Shown: positions 34,070-45,352, counted from the first letter of the stretch. The stretch: 47,743 nucleotides of DNA from Fidelibacterota bacterium (GCA_022562455.1 JADFPG010000002.1:1-47743); one strand, 5' to 3'. The notes: a model not told the origin generated them from the letters alone. Numbers and translations are program-made.

Positions 34070-35002
34070 TTAAAATTCGAATAATGCGCTAATAGATTCT
34101 CCATTATGAATACACCGAATTGCCGTAGCAAATAAATCCGCAACTGAAATAACTTCCAACCTGTCAAATCGGTGATCCTCAGGAATATTTAGTGTATTGG
34201 TTACAATAATTTTTTCTATTGGTGAGGAATTAAGTCGTTCCGCCGCCGGACCTGATAAAATTCCGTGAGTGGCAAAGGCGATGACAGAAATAGCACCACT
34301 TTCCATGGCTGCTTTTGCTGCGTTCAGCAATGTTCCCCCCGTATCGATTATATCGTCAATAATGATAACCCGTTTCCCTTCCAAATCTCCAATTAGATGA
34401 ACAACTTCCGCTTTATTGGGAGCAGTGCGGCGTTTATCCACCAATGCAAACCCCACACCCAAATGTTTGGAATACGACTGACTCATAGGAGCGCTGCCTG
34501 TGTCTGGCGCAAGGATGACGGTGGTTTCTTGAGATATATTCAGTTGTCTCAAACGTTCAAAGATCACCTTTCTCGCGTATAAATGGTCAAAGGGGATACT
34601 GGTAAATCCCTGGATTTGGGAAGAATGCAAGTCCATTGTGAGAATTCTGCCAACCCCCACACTACTGATAATATCCATAATAGCTCTGGCTGAAATTGGG
34701 ACCCTGGGCTGATCTTTCCTATCTTGGCGACCATACCCATAATAGGGAATTACAGCTGTCACCCGCATTGCTGATGCACGCACGGCAGCATCGATCATAA
34801 GAACCAGTTCGAGAATGTTTTCTGCGGGTGGGTTGGTCGATTGTATGATAAAAACATCTTCACCTCGGATGTTCTCCTGGAATTTAATCCACAACTCTCC
34901 ATCACTAAATGACTGTATCAAAATATCTCCCAATGGAATGTTGAGATGTTCCACAACTTCCTGGGCAAAAGGTAAATTTGATCTTCCGCTAAAAACCTTC
35001 AT
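34070..35002 (-). CDS. prs: ribose-phosphate pyrophosphokinase
   Basis: A 310-residue PRPP synthase, which transfers pyrophosphate from ATP to ribose 5-phosphate. Signatures: FSDGELWIKFQENIRGEDV, YYGYGRQDRKDQPR with the flexible-loop region, DLHSSQIQGF and the PRPP-binding IIDDIIDTGGTLLNAA. Length is standard. PRPP is used by the nicotinate phosphoribosyltransferase encoded early in the window, though the genes are far apart. Transcribed after the two tRNA genes and ispE in the same direction. Confidence 0.97.
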   Translation of the reverse strand: MKVFSGRSNLPFAQEVVEHLNIPLGDILIQSFSDGELWIKFQENIRGEDVFIIQSTNPPAENILELVLMIDAAVRASAMRVTAVIPYYGYGRQDRKDQPRVPISARAIMDIISSVGVGRILTMDLHSSQIQGFTSIPFDHLYARKVIFERLRQLNISQETTVILAPDTGSAPMSQSYSKHLGVGFALVDKRRTAPNKAEVVHLIGDLEGKRVIIIDDIIDTGGTLLNAAKAAMESGAISVIAFATHGILSGPAAERLNSSPIEKIIVTNTLNIPEDHRFDRLEVISVADLFATAIRCIHNGESISALFEF

Positions 35003-35131
35003 TCTTTCTTTTTCCTTTCCTTCTTTTTTCTGCCGGGATAGGACTTCCCACCACCAAATCTCTGTTCAAGATTTTAATCGAAAATATCCGCAGGATCCTT
35101 TGTAGAAAATTATCAATATTCAATTTCTTAG

Positions 35132-35202
35132 CTGCCGGGCTAGGATTCGAACCTAGATTAACGGCTCCAAAGGCCGCGGTCCTGCCATTGGACGACCCGG
35201 CA
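35132..35202 (-). tRNA. tRNA-Gln (anticodon TTG)
   Basis: A full cloverleaf can be drawn on the minus strand: acceptor TGCCGGG/CCCGGCA with discriminator G, D stem GTCC/GGAC, anticodon stem GCGGC/GCCGT with loop CTTTGGA (anticodon TTG), and T arm CTAGG-TTCGAAT-CCTAG. U1-A72 fits bacterial glutamine tRNA. CCA is not encoded. Confidence 0.95.
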
Positions 35203-35276
35203 AATCAATTGTGGATTTCGGATTCTTAAATGCGGAAAAATCCGCAATCCGCAATCGCAATTCTGTAATCAATTGG

Positions 35277-35349
35277 CTGGGACGGAGGGATTCGAACCCC
35301 CATTTTCCGGATTAACAGTCCGGTGCCTTGCCAATTAGACCACATCCCA
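35277..35349 (-). tRNA. tRNA-Asn (anticodon GTT)
   Basis: Cloverleaf on the minus strand: acceptor TGGGATG/CGTCCCA with discriminator G, D stem GTCT/AGGC, anticodon stem CCGGA/TCCGG with loop CTGTTAA (anticodon GTT), T arm GGGGG-TTCGAAT-CCCTC. CCA is not encoded. It precedes tRNA-Gln by 74 bases in the direction of transcription. Confidence 0.95.
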
Positions 35350-35439
35350 AATACAAATTTTATTTTCGATTGACAATTTAATTCAAGCTAATTCATAACA
35401 TCTGTTAAAGATTTACTAAAATCAATCGAAAATAGTCAA

Positions 35440-36309
35440 TTAAATCGGGTGAGCTATAAATGTTTGGAAGGGAGGAGGAAAAAGAACCATTACTTTATGG
35501 GCATCTCTTTCTTCCTTGTAGATTCCAAACACAGTCGAGCCACTACCCGACAGACTGGCAAATTCAGCTCCGTTCTCCAACAATTGATCCTTTATCCTGC
35601 CAATCTCCGGATATGTTTGAAACACCAGAGGTTCAAAGTCATTCTCAAAAAGCTTTTCGACTTTGTGCCATGAGAAAGGCAACGAGAAATCTACCTTCTC
35701 ATAAGCGGCGGCAAACTTACCTTTACGACTGTAATCAGACAAGTGATTTTTAACCTCCCTGTATGCCCACTCCGTGTCTATTTGAATGGGGAGTGTTACA
35801 AGTAAAATAGCTCCCATCGGTGGTGTAGTGACGGGAGACAGTACTTCCCCAATTCCCGAAGCCAATTGGGTCTCTCCCCGAATAAAAAACGGGATGTCTG
35901 CTCCAATGGAGTGAGCGATCTCCTCCAATCGCTTATTGGAAAGGTTCAAACCATATAATTTATTCATCCCTTTCAAAACTGTGGCGGCGTTGCTGGATCC
36001 TCCTCCTAACCCAGCGCCAATGGGGATACATTTTTTTAGATAAATCCTGATACCACCTAAATCCGGAAATCGTGCTCTTAATTCCAGATAAGCTTGTACA
36101 CACAAATTGGATTCATCGGTGGGTGTATCACTGTTATCACAGGAGAACTGCCAGCCATTCGAAACTTTCTCAAGTTCAATAGTATCAGCCAATGAAATTT
36201 CCTGAAATAAAGTTTCAATGGTGTGATAACCATCTGGCCGTTGGCTTATAATTTTCAGACCAAGGTTTATCTTTGCACAGGAAGTAAAATCAGTTTTCGA
36301 AGAATTCAA
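35440..36309 (-). CDS. ispE: 4-diphosphocytidyl-2-C-methyl-D-erythritol kinase
   Basis: A 289-residue GHMP kinase of the MEP isoprenoid pathway that phosphorylates CDP-methylerythritol. It shows the N-terminal CAKINLGLKIISQRPDGYH motif, the ATP-binding PIGAGLGGGSSNAATVLKGM loop and the C-terminal SLSGSGSTVFGI loop. It lies four bases after ispF. The prior enzyme (IspD) and next enzyme (IspF) are encoded directly upstream, so the three consecutive steps are grouped. Confidence 0.96.
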   Translation of the reverse strand: MNSSKTDFTSCAKINLGLKIISQRPDGYHTIETLFQEISLADTIELEKVSNGWQFSCDNSDTPTDESNLCVQAYLELRARFPDLGGIRIYLKKCIPIGAGLGGGSSNAATVLKGMNKLYGLNLSNKRLEEIAHSIGADIPFFIRGETQLASGIGEVLSPVTTPPMGAILLVTLPIQIDTEWAYREVKNHLSDYSRKGKFAAAYEKVDFSLPFSWHKVEKLFENDFEPLVFQTYPEIGRIKDQLLENGAEFASLSGSGSTVFGIYKEERDAHKVMVLFPPPFQTFIAHPI

Positions 36310-36313
36310 AATC

Positions 36314-36793
36314 TTAGGATTTTGTTGATAAGGTAGCTAAAGATAGTGTGGCAACACCTTCTCCCCGACCTACAATCCCCAGAAAGTCCGTTGTCGTGGC
36401 TTTCACTGAAATACAATCGTTCTCCATTCTCAGAGCTTTGCACATTTTGGATTTCATATCAGGAATGTATGAACATATCTTTGGCTTCTGAAGGATCACC
36501 GTGCAGTCGATATGCACAATCTCAAATCCCTTTTTCCTGATTTCCTCGGCAGCTTTCCTCAAAAAGATCAAACTTGATACCCCTCTCCACGTGTCATCTT
36601 CACTAGGAAAGTACTGCCCGATATCACCTAAGTTTGCAGCACCCAACAAGGCATCCACAATTGCATGGCACAGCACATCGCCATCCGAATGACCCACCGA
36701 CCCCTTCTCAAAGGGAATTTCCACCCCACCTAATACAAGCTTTTCACCCACCTCCAATCGATGGACATCATACCCAATCCCAACTCGAATCAT
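36314..36793 (-). CDS. ispF: 2-C-methyl-D-erythritol 2,4-cyclodiphosphate synthase
   Basis: A 159-residue IspF. Zinc ligands lie in GIGYDVHRL and GHSDGDVLCHAIVDALLGAA; the C-terminal VKATTTDFLGIVGRGEGVA is also diagnostic. The enzyme cyclises CDP-methylerythritol 2-phosphate. The open frame extends nine codons upstream, but I chose the ATG at 36793 because the family nearly always begins M-I/R-x-G-x-G-Y-D-V-H-R. Gap to ispD is about 250 bases and carries repeats. Confidence 0.96.
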   Translation of the reverse strand: MIRVGIGYDVHRLEVGEKLVLGGVEIPFEKGSVGHSDGDVLCHAIVDALLGAANLGDIGQYFPSEDDTWRGVSSLIFLRKAAEEIRKKGFEIVHIDCTVILQKPKICSYIPDMKSKMCKALRMENDCISVKATTTDFLGIVGRGEGVATLSLATLSTKS

Positions 36794-36891
36794 GATAAAG
36801 CCCAAATCTTCGATAGACAATATTGGCTATGTTCTATGAACAGTATCAATTATCTCCTCTTTCTTGTACTATGTCTAAGCTAAGGTTTGAT

Positions 36892-36977
36892 ATTGGTTAG
36901 TTATTGGTTATTGGTAGCTGGTTATTGGTTATTGGTACTACCACTCCACTACTCACCAGCTACCACTCACCAGTTAC
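36892..36977. repeat. short-period repeat block between ispD and ispF
   Basis: Tandem TTATTGGT units (36892-36937) followed by CACTCACCAG-type units. GGTAGCTGGT in the first half is complementary to ACCAGCTACC in the second, so the block can fold back. CTACCACTCACCAGTTAC (36960-36977) recurs exactly at 30635-30652. Confidence 0.65.
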
Positions 36978-37046
36978 TGTTCACCGCTCACCAATTACAA
37001 CTAACCTTTTAACCAATTTTTTCAACGGGCATAGATCATACGACAT

Positions 37047-37772
37047 TTAGGACAGCGCCACAATATTCAATCTTTCCTTCCAGATCGCCTTTGCCAATTC
37101 CCAATCCTCTTGAGTGGTAATCTTGATGTTAAGAGTGCTTCCCTCCACGATAGCGACACGTCCACCATTCATCTCAACAAGCTGTGCTTCATCCGTACCA
37201 ATAATTCCTTTTTCATCTGCACTTTCAATAGCAGCTAACAAGACATCTGTTTTGAATGTCTGAGGTGTCTGTGCCTGCCAAATTCCCTCCCTTTCCAGAG
37301 TACTATTCACCACACTGTCATTCACTTTTTTGAGCGTGTCTTTTGCCTTTATTGCAACAATGGCGCCATCAAATTTCTCACACAGATTCACCGTTTCTGA
37401 TATCCACACCTCTTTCACAAATGGCCTCACAGCATCATGTACCACAACCACATCATGTTGAGATGCCGCCACTTCTACTCCATTTCTTACACTCCTCTGT
37501 CGAGTATCGCCCCCCAAGACCACATAAACAGGTTTATTGAAAAACCCTGTTTTCACCTGATTATTTATCCAATCGATCCTATCCTCCGGAACAACAACAA
37601 TTACTGAAGTGATAATTGTAGATTGCAGGAATGGTTCAAGGGTAGTAAAAATTAATGGCTTGTCGCCAAGCTGAAGAAACTGTTTTTTTTTATCGTGTCT
37701 GTTTAAACCGGACGAATCTCCGGAGAATCGCAATCCTTGTCCGGCGCCTGGAATGACAGCTGCTACTTTCAT
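37047..37772 (-). CDS. ispD: 2-C-methyl-D-erythritol 4-phosphate cytidylyltransferase
   Basis: A 241-residue IspD, which makes CDP-methylerythritol from CTP and MEP. Motifs: VAAVIPGAGQGLRFSG with the CTP-binding loop, KKQFLQLGDKPLI, VVVHDAVRPFV and QTPQTFKTDVL. A slightly longer loop than usual (SSGLNRHDK) follows the first motif. It begins the ispD-ispF-ispE run. An AGGTGCG/CGCACCT palindrome lies just upstream. Confidence 0.96.
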   Translation of the reverse strand: MKVAAVIPGAGQGLRFSGDSSGLNRHDKKKQFLQLGDKPLIFTTLEPFLQSTIITSVIVVVPEDRIDWINNQVKTGFFNKPVYVVLGGDTRQRSVRNGVEVAASQHDVVVVHDAVRPFVKEVWISETVNLCEKFDGAIVAIKAKDTLKKVNDSVVNSTLEREGIWQAQTPQTFKTDVLLAAIESADEKGIIGTDEAQLVEMNGGRVAIVEGSTLNIKITTQEDWELAKAIWKERLNIVALS

Positions 37773-37784
37773 CGGTCAAATTAA

Positions 37785-37799
37785 AGGTGCGACGCACCT
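37785..37799. repeat. palindrome AGGTGCGACGCACCT
   Basis: Seven-base perfect arms around one A, 12 bases upstream of the ispD start. It may be a terminator stem for queA or a member of a dispersed family; only one copy is in this window. Confidence 0.55.
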
Positions 37800-37852
37800 G
37801 AATATTCAAAATATGATAGGTTCGGGGAAATAAAAATTCCTATGCAATTGAA

Positions 37853-38911
37853 TTATACAACAAGCATGGCGTCGCCATAACTCAAGAAACCATACTTTTC
37901 CCGCTTAGCTTCCTGATAGGCTCTCAGAACAAATTTTCGACCTGCAAAGGCGCTCACCATCATCAACAGAGTTGATTTTGGCTGATGGAAGTTCGTCACC
38001 AGAGCATCCGTCATTTTAAAATCATAAGGAGAGTGTATAAATTTATCCGTCCAACCCCGCTTTGGAGTAACTTGGAATCCGGAAACTACAACAGTTTCAA
38101 GAGCCCTCACCGTGGATGTCCCTACAGCAAAAATACGTTTTTCTTTTTCCCTGGCTTCATTAATGGCAATAGCAGTTTCCGGTGGTACTTCGAAATATTC
38201 CGAATCCATCTGGTGACGTGTTAAGTCCTCAACCTGAACGGGGCGAAATGTTCCCAGTCCGATGTGAAGCACCACATACATAATCTTCACACCTTTTTCC
38301 TCTATTTTCTTCAGTAATGTTTCTGTAAAATGAAGCCCAGCGGTCGGAGCGGCTACAGCCCCCCGTTTTTCTGCAAATACAGTCTGGTATCGCTCTTTGT
38401 CTTTCGGTTCGGCTTCCCGCTTGATATAAGGCGGCAGGGGTGAATGACCTATCCTGTCAATGATTTTGTAAAAATCCTCATCATCATATTCAAAGCGTAC
38501 CACACGACCACCTGACACAGTATTATCAATTACATCACAATGTACTTTTTTAGTGAAATGAAGTTTATTACCAATTCTAACCTTCCGGGCTGGTCTCACA
38601 AGCACTTCCCACAGGTCGTTTTCAAGTTCTCTCAGAAGAAATACCTCCACAATTGCATCGGTACGATCTTTCACTGCGAACAGTCGAGCCGGAAATACTT
38701 TGGTCTTATTTAAAATCAACAAATCGTTCTTTTTTATGTAGTCGATAATATTGTAAAATCGCTTGTGTTCGATCGTTTTAGTCTTCCGATGCAACACCAT
38801 TAACTTAGAATGGTCTCGCCGCTTGGATGGATATTCGGGTATCCTTGTACTGGGTAAAAAGTAATCAAAATCAGTTAACCGCAGTTTGATCCGCTTTTGA
38901 AATAGTGTCAC
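37853..38911 (-). CDS. queA: S-adenosylmethionine:tRNA ribosyltransferase-isomerase
   Basis: A 352-residue QueA, which adds the ribosyl part of SAM to 7-aminomethyl-7-deazaguanine in tRNA to give epoxyqueuosine. Landmarks: FDYFLPSTRIPEYPSKRRDHSKLM, ILNKTKVFPARLF, GAVAAPTAGLHFTETLL, HIGLGTFRPVQ and NFHQPKSTLLMMVSAFAG. The open frame extends to 38965, but I chose GTG 38911 because AAGGAG lies six bases upstream and the family starts near L-x-L-x-D-F-D-Y. It then follows ruvB by 13 bases instead of overlapping it. Confidence 0.95.
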   Translation of the reverse strand: MTLFQKRIKLRLTDFDYFLPSTRIPEYPSKRRDHSKLMVLHRKTKTIEHKRFYNIIDYIKKNDLLILNKTKVFPARLFAVKDRTDAIVEVFLLRELENDLWEVLVRPARKVRIGNKLHFTKKVHCDVIDNTVSGGRVVRFEYDDEDFYKIIDRIGHSPLPPYIKREAEPKDKERYQTVFAEKRGAVAAPTAGLHFTETLLKKIEEKGVKIMYVVLHIGLGTFRPVQVEDLTRHQMDSEYFEVPPETAIAINEAREKEKRIFAVGTSTVRALETVVVSGFQVTPKRGWTDKFIHSPYDFKMTDALVTNFHQPKSTLLMMVSAFAGRKFVLRAYQEAKREKYGFLSYGDAMLVV

Positions 38912-38924
38912 TTTATTCTCCTTT

Positions 38925-39944
38925 TTAAAATAACGATTGTTGTTTCTGTGGGATTCCCAATCCAAGATATTTAAAGGTCAGGTCTTGAGCAATCCGTCCT
39001 CTTGCCGTCCGTTGAATAAACCCTTGTTTAATGAGAAAAGGTTCAAATACATCCTCGATAGTTTGTGCATCTTCTCCCAAGGCAACACTTAGGGAATTGA
39101 TCCCCACAGGACCTCCCTGAAATTGTTCAACCAACACGCTTAATATTTTTCTGTCCATATCATCTAATCCCCTGTCATCAATACCCAGTTTATTTAATGA
39201 TTCCCTTGCCACATCTATTGTAATGATTCCATCAGCCTTAACTTCCGCATAATCACGTGTTCTCCGTAATATTCGATTGGCGACTCGGGGCGTTCCGCGA
39301 GACCGACGTGCCAATTCATAAGCGCCATCGTCATCAATCTTCACATCAAGAATTTTGGCCGACCGCTGTATAATTTCTAATATATCTTCAGGTTCATAAA
39401 AATCCACCCTCATTACCACCCCAAATCTGTCTCGAAGGGGTGAGGTCAGATTCCCCAATCGGGTCGTAGCGCCGGTTAGTGTAAATGGTTCTAAATTTAG
39501 TTGAATACTTCGAGCGCTGGGTCCCCTGTCTATCATGATATCAATCCGATAGTCTTCCATAGCCGAATAAAGATATTCTTCCACCACGCTGCTGAGCCTG
39601 TGAATCTCATCGATAAAGATAACATCCCTATGTCGCAAATTGGTTAAAAGTCCTGCCAGGTCCGCCGCTCTCTCTAAAACAGGTCCCGAAGTCTGCTTCA
39701 AATTGACACCCAACTCCTTTGAAATAATATAAGCCAATGTTGTTTTCCCCAGACCTGGGGGACCAAATAGAAGGACATGATCGAGAGCTTCATTTCTCTT
39801 GCGGGAGGCTTGGATATATAGTTTTAAATTGTCTACAATCTCTTTCTGACCTATGAATTCATCAAAGGTGCCAGGTCTGAGACTTTGCTCTACTGCTAAG
39901 TCTTCTTCCTGTGGGGCTGGACTGATAATTTGAGGTTCAGTCAT
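38925..39944 (-). CDS. ruvB: Holliday junction branch-migration ATPase RuvB
   Basis: A 339-residue AAA+ motor that drives Holliday-junction migration with RuvA. Walker A is [11 protein letters not shown] (61-71), Walker B DEIHRLS (from 112), sensor region [15 protein letters not shown] and arginine-finger segment [18 protein letters not shown]. The C-terminal winged helix ends [18 protein letters not shown]. Neither ruvA nor ruvC is in the window. The ruvB-queA order is common in bacteria. Confidence 0.97.
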   Translation of the reverse strand: MTEPQIISPAPQEEDLAVEQSLRPGTFDEFIGQKEIVDNLKLYIQASRKRNEALDHVLLFGPPGLGKTTLAYIISKELGVNLKQTSGPVLERAADLAGLLTNLRHRDVIFIDEIHRLSSVVEEYLYSAMEDYRIDIMIDRGPSARSIQLNLEPFTLTGATTRLGNLTSPLRDRFGVVMRVDFYEPEDILEIIQRSAKILDVKIDDDGAYELARRSRGTPRVANRILRRTRDYAEVKADGIITIDVARESLNKLGIDDRGLDDMDRKILSVLVEQFQGGPVGINSLSVALGEDAQTIEDVFEPFLIKQGFIQRTARGRIAQDLTFKYLGLGIPQKQQSLF

Positions 39945-40126
39945 TAATGAATAATCTTGCCCGGTGGGCTCACCACATTAAAGTGATATGACAACAAATC
40001 GGTTCTGGATATAGTTAAAAACAACCTTAAATGTAATATCAGATCGAAGCGATTCCAAACTTGAAATATTAATCCCACGCCACACACGACATTATTTTTC
40101 AAAAGCCTGAGTGGTTACCGTATTAT

Positions 40127-42133
40127 TTATTGGTGGGGTGAACAAAGTGATAATGCCCGCTCCACAACATTTAGGACATTAAACCCTAATTTTTCGTACA
40201 CTACCGATCCTGGGGATGAGGCGCCAAACCTGTCAAGACCGATGATATCACCCGTATCACCCACATATTTCCTCCACCCTAAAGTTGAACCGGCTTCTAT
40301 GGCAAGTTTGGGGATGTCTGGCGGTAAAATTAGTTTTTGGTAATCGTCGGAACTCTCCTCGAACAACTCCCAGCACGGCATGGAGATTACCCTTACATTA
40401 ATCCCTCGTTCAATCAGTACCTCCTTTGCTGTAGTTGCCAGATGTACCTCAGACCCTGTAGCAATTAATATGACGTCAGGATTTCCCTCAGGCGGATCAG
40501 ATAAAATATATGCCCCATTTGATACACCCTTATCGATTGAGAGCATATCTACATCTAAAATGGGGAGTTTCTGCCGGGTTAAAATCAGTGCTGTGGGCCC
40601 ATCTAATTTAAGAGCCAGTTCCCAGGCTATGGCAGTTTCGTTGGCATCCGCAGGTCTGATGACCCTGAAATTTGGGATGATCCTTAGAGACATCAGTTGC
40701 TCCACTGGTTGATGAGTGGGACCATCCTCGCCAAGTTGAATGCTGTCATGAGTAAAGATAAAAATGATGTGGGCATTCATCATGGCAGAGAGACGCAGCG
40801 CAGGTCGCATGTAATCTGAAAATATGAGGAATGTCCCCGTGTAGGGTAGAATGCCGCCATGAAGAGCCATCCCATTAGAAATGGCGCCCATGGCATGTTC
40901 TCTAATTCCGAAGTGAATATTAGGACCCCACTTCTCGTTCAATCCAAATATAGACTTCCCTATCTGAAATGTTTTATTGGATGGAGCCAGATCAGCCGAG
41001 CCACCCACAAGATTCCCCACTTTTGAGGCGATAGCATTCAAAATTTTACCCGATGCAGCCCGTGTGGCCAGGAACCCATTTTCAGGTGAAAATCGTGGAA
41101 TACTTTGCTCCCATCCCTCCGGCAATTTCCCTGACATGACCTGTTCAAATTCTTTTGCCAATCGAGGATATTCCTTTCGGTAAGATTCCATCAAATTTCC
41201 CCAATTTCTAAGAGCCTCGCTACCTCTTTCTATTGCTTTTTGAAAATGGTCAGCCACATGATCCGGAATAAAAAACTTTTCATCGGGTGGCCAGCCCAGA
41301 TTCTCCTTGGTCTGTCTTGTTGAATCAGGTCCGAGAGGTTCCCCATGAACTGATGAGGTGTCCTGCTTTGGACTGCCATACCCAATATGGGTTTTGATCA
41401 TTAGCAAGGAAGGTCGGTTGGTCTCCGCCTGGGCTGATTTAATTACCTTAGCAATTGCGTGCAGGTCATTTCCATCGTCCACCCGCCCTATGTGCCAACC
41501 GTACGCTTTAAATCTCTGTGCTACATCTTCAGTGAATGTCAAATCGGTTGATCCATCTATGGTAATGGAATTGTCGTCATACAGATAGATCACTTTCCCG
41601 AGTCCCAGATGACCCGCCAAAGATGCCGCCTCTGAGGAAACTCCTTCCATTAAATCGCCATCTGAAACAATGGCGTAAGTGAAGTGATCCACTACTGGGA
41701 AGTCCGGTTTATTAAAACGTGCGGATAAATATTTCTCAGCCATCGCCATCCCGATGCCCATGGCAAATCCCTGCCCCAAAGGACCCGTCGTACATTCTAC
41801 GCCCGGAGTCAATACAAATTCAGGATGTCCAGGGGTTTTACTACCCCACTGCCTGAAGTTTTTTATGTCCTCCAAAGAAAGGTCATACCCGGTCAGATGC
41901 AGGAGACTATAGAGCAACATGGATCCGTGCCCTGGAGAAAGGACAAACCGGTCACGATTGAACCACTTCGGGTTTTTAGGGTCGTGCTTTAAAAACCTGT
42001 CCCATAGAACATACCCCATGGCAGCGCTTCCCAGAGGCATCCCGGGATGGCCTGAATTCGCCGCTTCGATGGCATCTACCGCTAAAAATCGAAGGGTGTT
42101 GATACAAAGATTATCGAGACTTTCTTTTTCCAT
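40127..42133 (-). CDS. tkt: transketolase
   Basis: A 668-residue full-length transketolase of the pentose phosphate pathway. TPP-binding features: [58 protein letters not shown]...DDNSITIDG, and in the second domain [20 protein letters not shown] and [19 protein letters not shown]. The frame could start at GTG 42151; ATG 42133, with GGGA seven bases before, is preferred. It overlaps the end of uvrA by 23 bases, suggesting coupled translation although functions are unrelated. Confidence 0.97.
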   Translation of the reverse strand: MEKESLDNLCINTLRFLAVDAIEAANSGHPGMPLGSAAMGYVLWDRFLKHDPKNPKWFNRDRFVLSPGHGSMLLYSLLHLTGYDLSLEDIKNFRQWGSKTPGHPEFVLTPGVECTTGPLGQGFAMGIGMAMAEKYLSARFNKPDFPVVDHFTYAIVSDGDLMEGVSSEAASLAGHLGLGKVIYLYDDNSITIDGSTDLTFTEDVAQRFKAYGWHIGRVDDGNDLHAIAKVIKSAQAETNRPSLLMIKTHIGYGSPKQDTSSVHGEPLGPDSTRQTKENLGWPPDEKFFIPDHVADHFQKAIERGSEALRNWGNLMESYRKEYPRLAKEFEQVMSGKLPEGWEQSIPRFSPENGFLATRAASGKILNAIASKVGNLVGGSADLAPSNKTFQIGKSIFGLNEKWGPNIHFGIREHAMGAISNGMALHGGILPYTGTFLIFSDYMRPALRLSAMMNAHIIFIFTHDSIQLGEDGPTHQPVEQLMSLRIIPNFRVIRPADANETAIAWELALKLDGPTALILTRQKLPILDVDMLSIDKGVSNGAYILSDPPEGNPDVILIATGSEVHLATTAKEVLIERGINVRVISMPCWELFEESSDDYQKLILPPDIPKLAIEAGSTLGWRKYVGDTGDIIGLDRFGASSPGSVVYEKLGFNVLNVVERALSLCSPHQ

Positions 42134-44999
42134 TCGTCTGTCCCTTTCCACCGGATCCTTTGGACAAAATCGTTTTCAGAAACTGTCCGGTATAAGATTG
42201 TTTTACCTTTGCCACATCTTCCGGGGTTCCTTCGGCAACAATGGTGCCCCCATCATCCCCTCCCTCCGGACCTAAGTCTATGATCCAATCCGCTGTCTTG
42301 ATCACATCTAAATTGTGCTCTATAACAATTATGGTATTCCCTTTGTCCACCAACCTGTTGAGGACATCCAGAAGCATACGCACGTCTTCAAAGTGGAGAC
42401 CTGTAGTCGGTTCATCGAGAATATAAATGGTGCGCCCCGTTCCGATTTTGGATAATTCCGTGGAAAGTTTTACTCTCTGTGCTTCTCCGCCGGAAAGTGT
42501 CGTCGCTTGCTGACCCATGCGAATATAACCCAACCCCACTTCCTGAAGTGTTTTGAGCTTTCTCTTTATTTGAGGGATGTTGGTAAAAAATTCCAGCGCT
42601 TCAGATACCGTCATACCCAGAACTTCTGCAATGGTCTTCCCCTTGTAAGAGATTTCCAATGTTTCCCGGTTATAACGAGATCCTTTACACACTTCACATT
42701 GGACATAAACGTCAGGCAAAAAGTGCATTTCGATTTTAATAATTCCATCTCCCCGGCACGCCTCGCAGCGCCCCCCTTTCACATTAAAAGAGAATCGTCC
42801 CGGTTTGTATCCACGGATTTTCGATTCGGGAAGTTGTGCGAAAAGGTCCCGGATATAGGTAAAGACTCCGGTATAAGTAGCAGGATTTGACCTGGGCGTT
42901 CTGCCAATAGGAGACTGATCAATATCGATCACCTTATCGAAAAAAACCAACCCGTCAACTTTATCGTAGGGTAATGGATATTTCCTTGCTGAATAAAGTT
43001 CCCTGGCAAGCACAAGATACAATGTCTCGTTGACTAATGTACTTTTCCCTGAACCCGAAACACCCGTGACACAAATAAATTTCCCTAATGGAAACTCTAC
43101 ATCTATGGATTTAAGGTTATTCCCCCTTGCACCATGAAGTTTTATCACTTTCCCCAATCCGCTTCGACGCTTATCCCGAAGTTCAATTTTTCGCTTATCC
43201 GCTAAATAGAGCCCCGTTATGGAATCAACGGCATTTTTGATTTTATCAGGTGTCCCCTCAAACACAACCTTCCCGCCATTTTCCCCTGCACCAGGTCCTA
43301 GATCCACGATGTGATCCGCACTTTCGATGGTTTCCCGATCATGTTCCACAACGATCACGGTATTTCCCAGGTCCCTAAGCTTTCTTAATGTAGCAATGAG
43401 TCTCTTGTTATCCCGTTGATGGAGACCGATGGAAGGTTCATCCAAAATGTAAAGGACACCCACCAATTGAGCGCCAATCTGCGTAGCCAGACGGATTCTT
43501 TGAGCTTCACCACCCGATAGAGATGAAGCTGTCCGGTCAAGTGTCAGGTAATCCAATCCGACATTAATTAAAAATCGAAATCTATCTTTCACTTCTTTAA
43601 GAATCTGCTTGGCAATTTCCTGCTCAGTTTTATTGAGATTTAATTTGCCAAAAAAGTGTTCAATGTCTTTAATCGATAATTTGGATAGATCTCCAATGGT
43701 CATATCCCCTATTCTGACCGCCAGACTCTCCTTTCGAAGGCGGGCGCCGTTGCATTCCTGACACGGCTGCATACTCATATACTGCTCTATCCACTGGCGA
43801 ATACCCCCTGATTTCGTTTGATGATACCGCCTTTCAAGATTGTGAACAACTCCCTCGAAACCTCCGGAATATTCCCCGCTAAACCGTTTTGACTGGTACT
43901 GCATTATAATCCTCTCGCCCTCAGTTCCCCACAAAAGAGCGCTCCTCGCTACCCGGGATAGCTTGTACCATGGAGTCGTAAAATCGAAATTGTAATGCCT
44001 GGCGAGGCTTTTCAATATGGCGCTGTACCAACTTCCGCGTGGCTGCTCCCCCAGAGGAGCTATGGCGCCCTGAATGAGCGATTTCCTTTTATCCGGAACC
44101 ACCAGGTCAGGATTAATTTCCATACGGGAACCCAAACCGTCACACGTTTTGCAAGCCCCATATGGCGAATTAAAAGAAAACATTCTGGGGCTCAGTTCCT
44201 CCATACTGACTTCACATTTGGGACAGGCAAATTTTTCGCTGAATATATGCTCTTCCTTTGGCAACCTGTTGATGATGACCAACCCTGAGCCGATATTTAA
44301 TGCAAGTTCTACCGATTCGGTGAGACGTTCCTTACCGTAAGATCCATTATTATCCTCCTCTAATACAATCCGATCTACCACTACCTCTATATTGTGTTTC
44401 TTGTTCTTATGGAGGATAATTTTTTCGTTCACCCCTCGAATTTTTCCATCGACACGTACTCGAAGAAATCCTTCCCGGGCAATTTCCTTAAAGACATTTT
44501 TAAACTGACCTTTCCGTCCTCGAACCACGGGTGACAATACCTGTAGTTTGGTCCCAATAGGAAACTTAAGAACCGTATCTACAATCTGCTGTACTGTCTG
44601 GCGTTGAATAGGATCTCCACATTCCCAGCAGTAGGGTGTTCCGACCCGGGCAAAAAGCAGGCGAAGATAATCGTGAATTTCCGTGACTGTCCCAACCGTT
44701 GAACGGGGGTTTCGGGAGGAGGATTTTTGTTCGATGGATATCGCAGGAGACAACCCCTCTATGTAATCCACATCGGGTTTTTCCATGAGGCTAAGGAATT
44801 GGCGGGCGTAGGCGGAAAGAGATTCCACATACCGGCGCTGACCTTCAGCATAAATGGTATCGAATGCAAGGGACGACTTTCCTGAGCCGGAGAGCCCGGT
44901 AATGACTACAAACTTATTCCTGGGAATCTCAACATTGATATTTTTCAGGTTGTGTTCCCTGGCGCCTCGTACGATGATTTTGTCGTTCTTTTTATTCAT
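42111..44999 (-). CDS. uvrA: excinuclease ABC subunit A
   Basis: A 962-residue damage-recognition ATPase of nucleotide excision repair. Both ABC ATPase modules are intact: Walker [15 protein letters not shown] and [13 protein letters not shown], signatures [10 protein letters not shown] and [10 protein letters not shown], and Walker B-like [11 protein letters not shown] and [11 protein letters not shown]. Zinc modules are seen at CPKC...CKTCDG and CEACRGDG...CEVCKGS. The frame reaches TTG 45005, but ATG 44999 is the probable start. It is the first gene of a minus-strand run, with only repeat DNA upstream. Confidence 0.97.
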   Translation of the reverse strand: MNKKNDKIIVRGAREHNLKNINVEIPRNKFVVITGLSGSGKSSLAFDTIYAEGQRRYVESLSAYARQFLSLMEKPDVDYIEGLSPAISIEQKSSSRNPRSTVGTVTEIHDYLRLLFARVGTPYCWECGDPIQRQTVQQIVDTVLKFPIGTKLQVLSPVVRGRKGQFKNVFKEIAREGFLRVRVDGKIRGVNEKIILHKNKKHNIEVVVDRIVLEEDNNGSYGKERLTESVELALNIGSGLVIINRLPKEEHIFSEKFACPKCEVSMEELSPRMFSFNSPYGACKTCDGLGSRMEINPDLVVPDKRKSLIQGAIAPLGEQPRGSWYSAILKSLARHYNFDFTTPWYKLSRVARSALLWGTEGERIIMQYQSKRFSGEYSGGFEGVVHNLERRYHQTKSGGIRQWIEQYMSMQPCQECNGARLRKESLAVRIGDMTIGDLSKLSIKDIEHFFGKLNLNKTEQEIAKQILKEVKDRFRFLINVGLDYLTLDRTASSLSGGEAQRIRLATQIGAQLVGVLYILDEPSIGLHQRDNKRLIATLRKLRDLGNTVIVVEHDRETIESADHIVDLGPGAGENGGKVVFEGTPDKIKNAVDSITGLYLADKRKIELRDKRRSGLGKVIKLHGARGNNLKSIDVEFPLGKFICVTGVSGSGKSTLVNETLYLVLARELYSARKYPLPYDKVDGLVFFDKVIDIDQSPIGRTPRSNPATYTGVFTYIRDLFAQLPESKIRGYKPGRFSFNVKGGRCEACRGDGIIKIEMHFLPDVYVQCEVCKGSRYNRETLEISYKGKTIAEVLGMTVSEALEFFTNIPQIKRKLKTLQEVGLGYIRMGQQATTLSGGEAQRVKLSTELSKIGTGRTIYILDEPTTGLHFEDVRMLLDVLNRLVDKGNTIIVIEHNLDVIKTADWIIDLGPEGGDDGGTIVAEGTPEDVAKVKQSYTGQFLKTILSKGSGGKGQTNGKRKSR

Positions 45000-45287
45000 T
45001 TTCAAGCAGCTTGGAAATTACACAATTATCACGGACATTCAAATCAGAATTTGGAATCTTCGCTCTTAATTGGTAACTATTCAGCCTATTTGGTATAACA
45101 AGGCTAAGGTTCACCTTGTGGAATATCCCGAAGTTTCGGGGTAGCATAAGCATCCCTGCCCCGTGGAATAAATTCATCATTGATATCCCTCAGACACAAG
45201 AGCTGATTATTCCACAGGGCGGGCTTGTGTTCATCGGTTGATCCGAATGTCCGCCAACTGGCGGATTGCATCACTCAATTGTTTATC

Positions 45288-45333
45288 ACCTCCTCATCAG
45301 AAATAGGGGTTGAATCGCTTAATAAGGATATCA
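45288..45333. repeat. 46-bp direct repeat, copy 1
   Basis: Begins ACCTCCTCATCAG and ends GATATCA; 40 of 46 bases are identical to 46285-46330 in the same orientation, 997 bases away. Confidence 0.75.
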
Positions 45334-45334
45334 C

Positions 45335-45352
45335 TAACATTTCTCACTTCAT
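45335..45352. repeat. TAACATTTCTCACTTCAT repeat, copy 1 (forward)
   Basis: The same 16-base core occurs inverted at 45881-45896, forward at 46512-46530 and (13 bases) inverted at 46787-46799. Confidence 0.75.
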
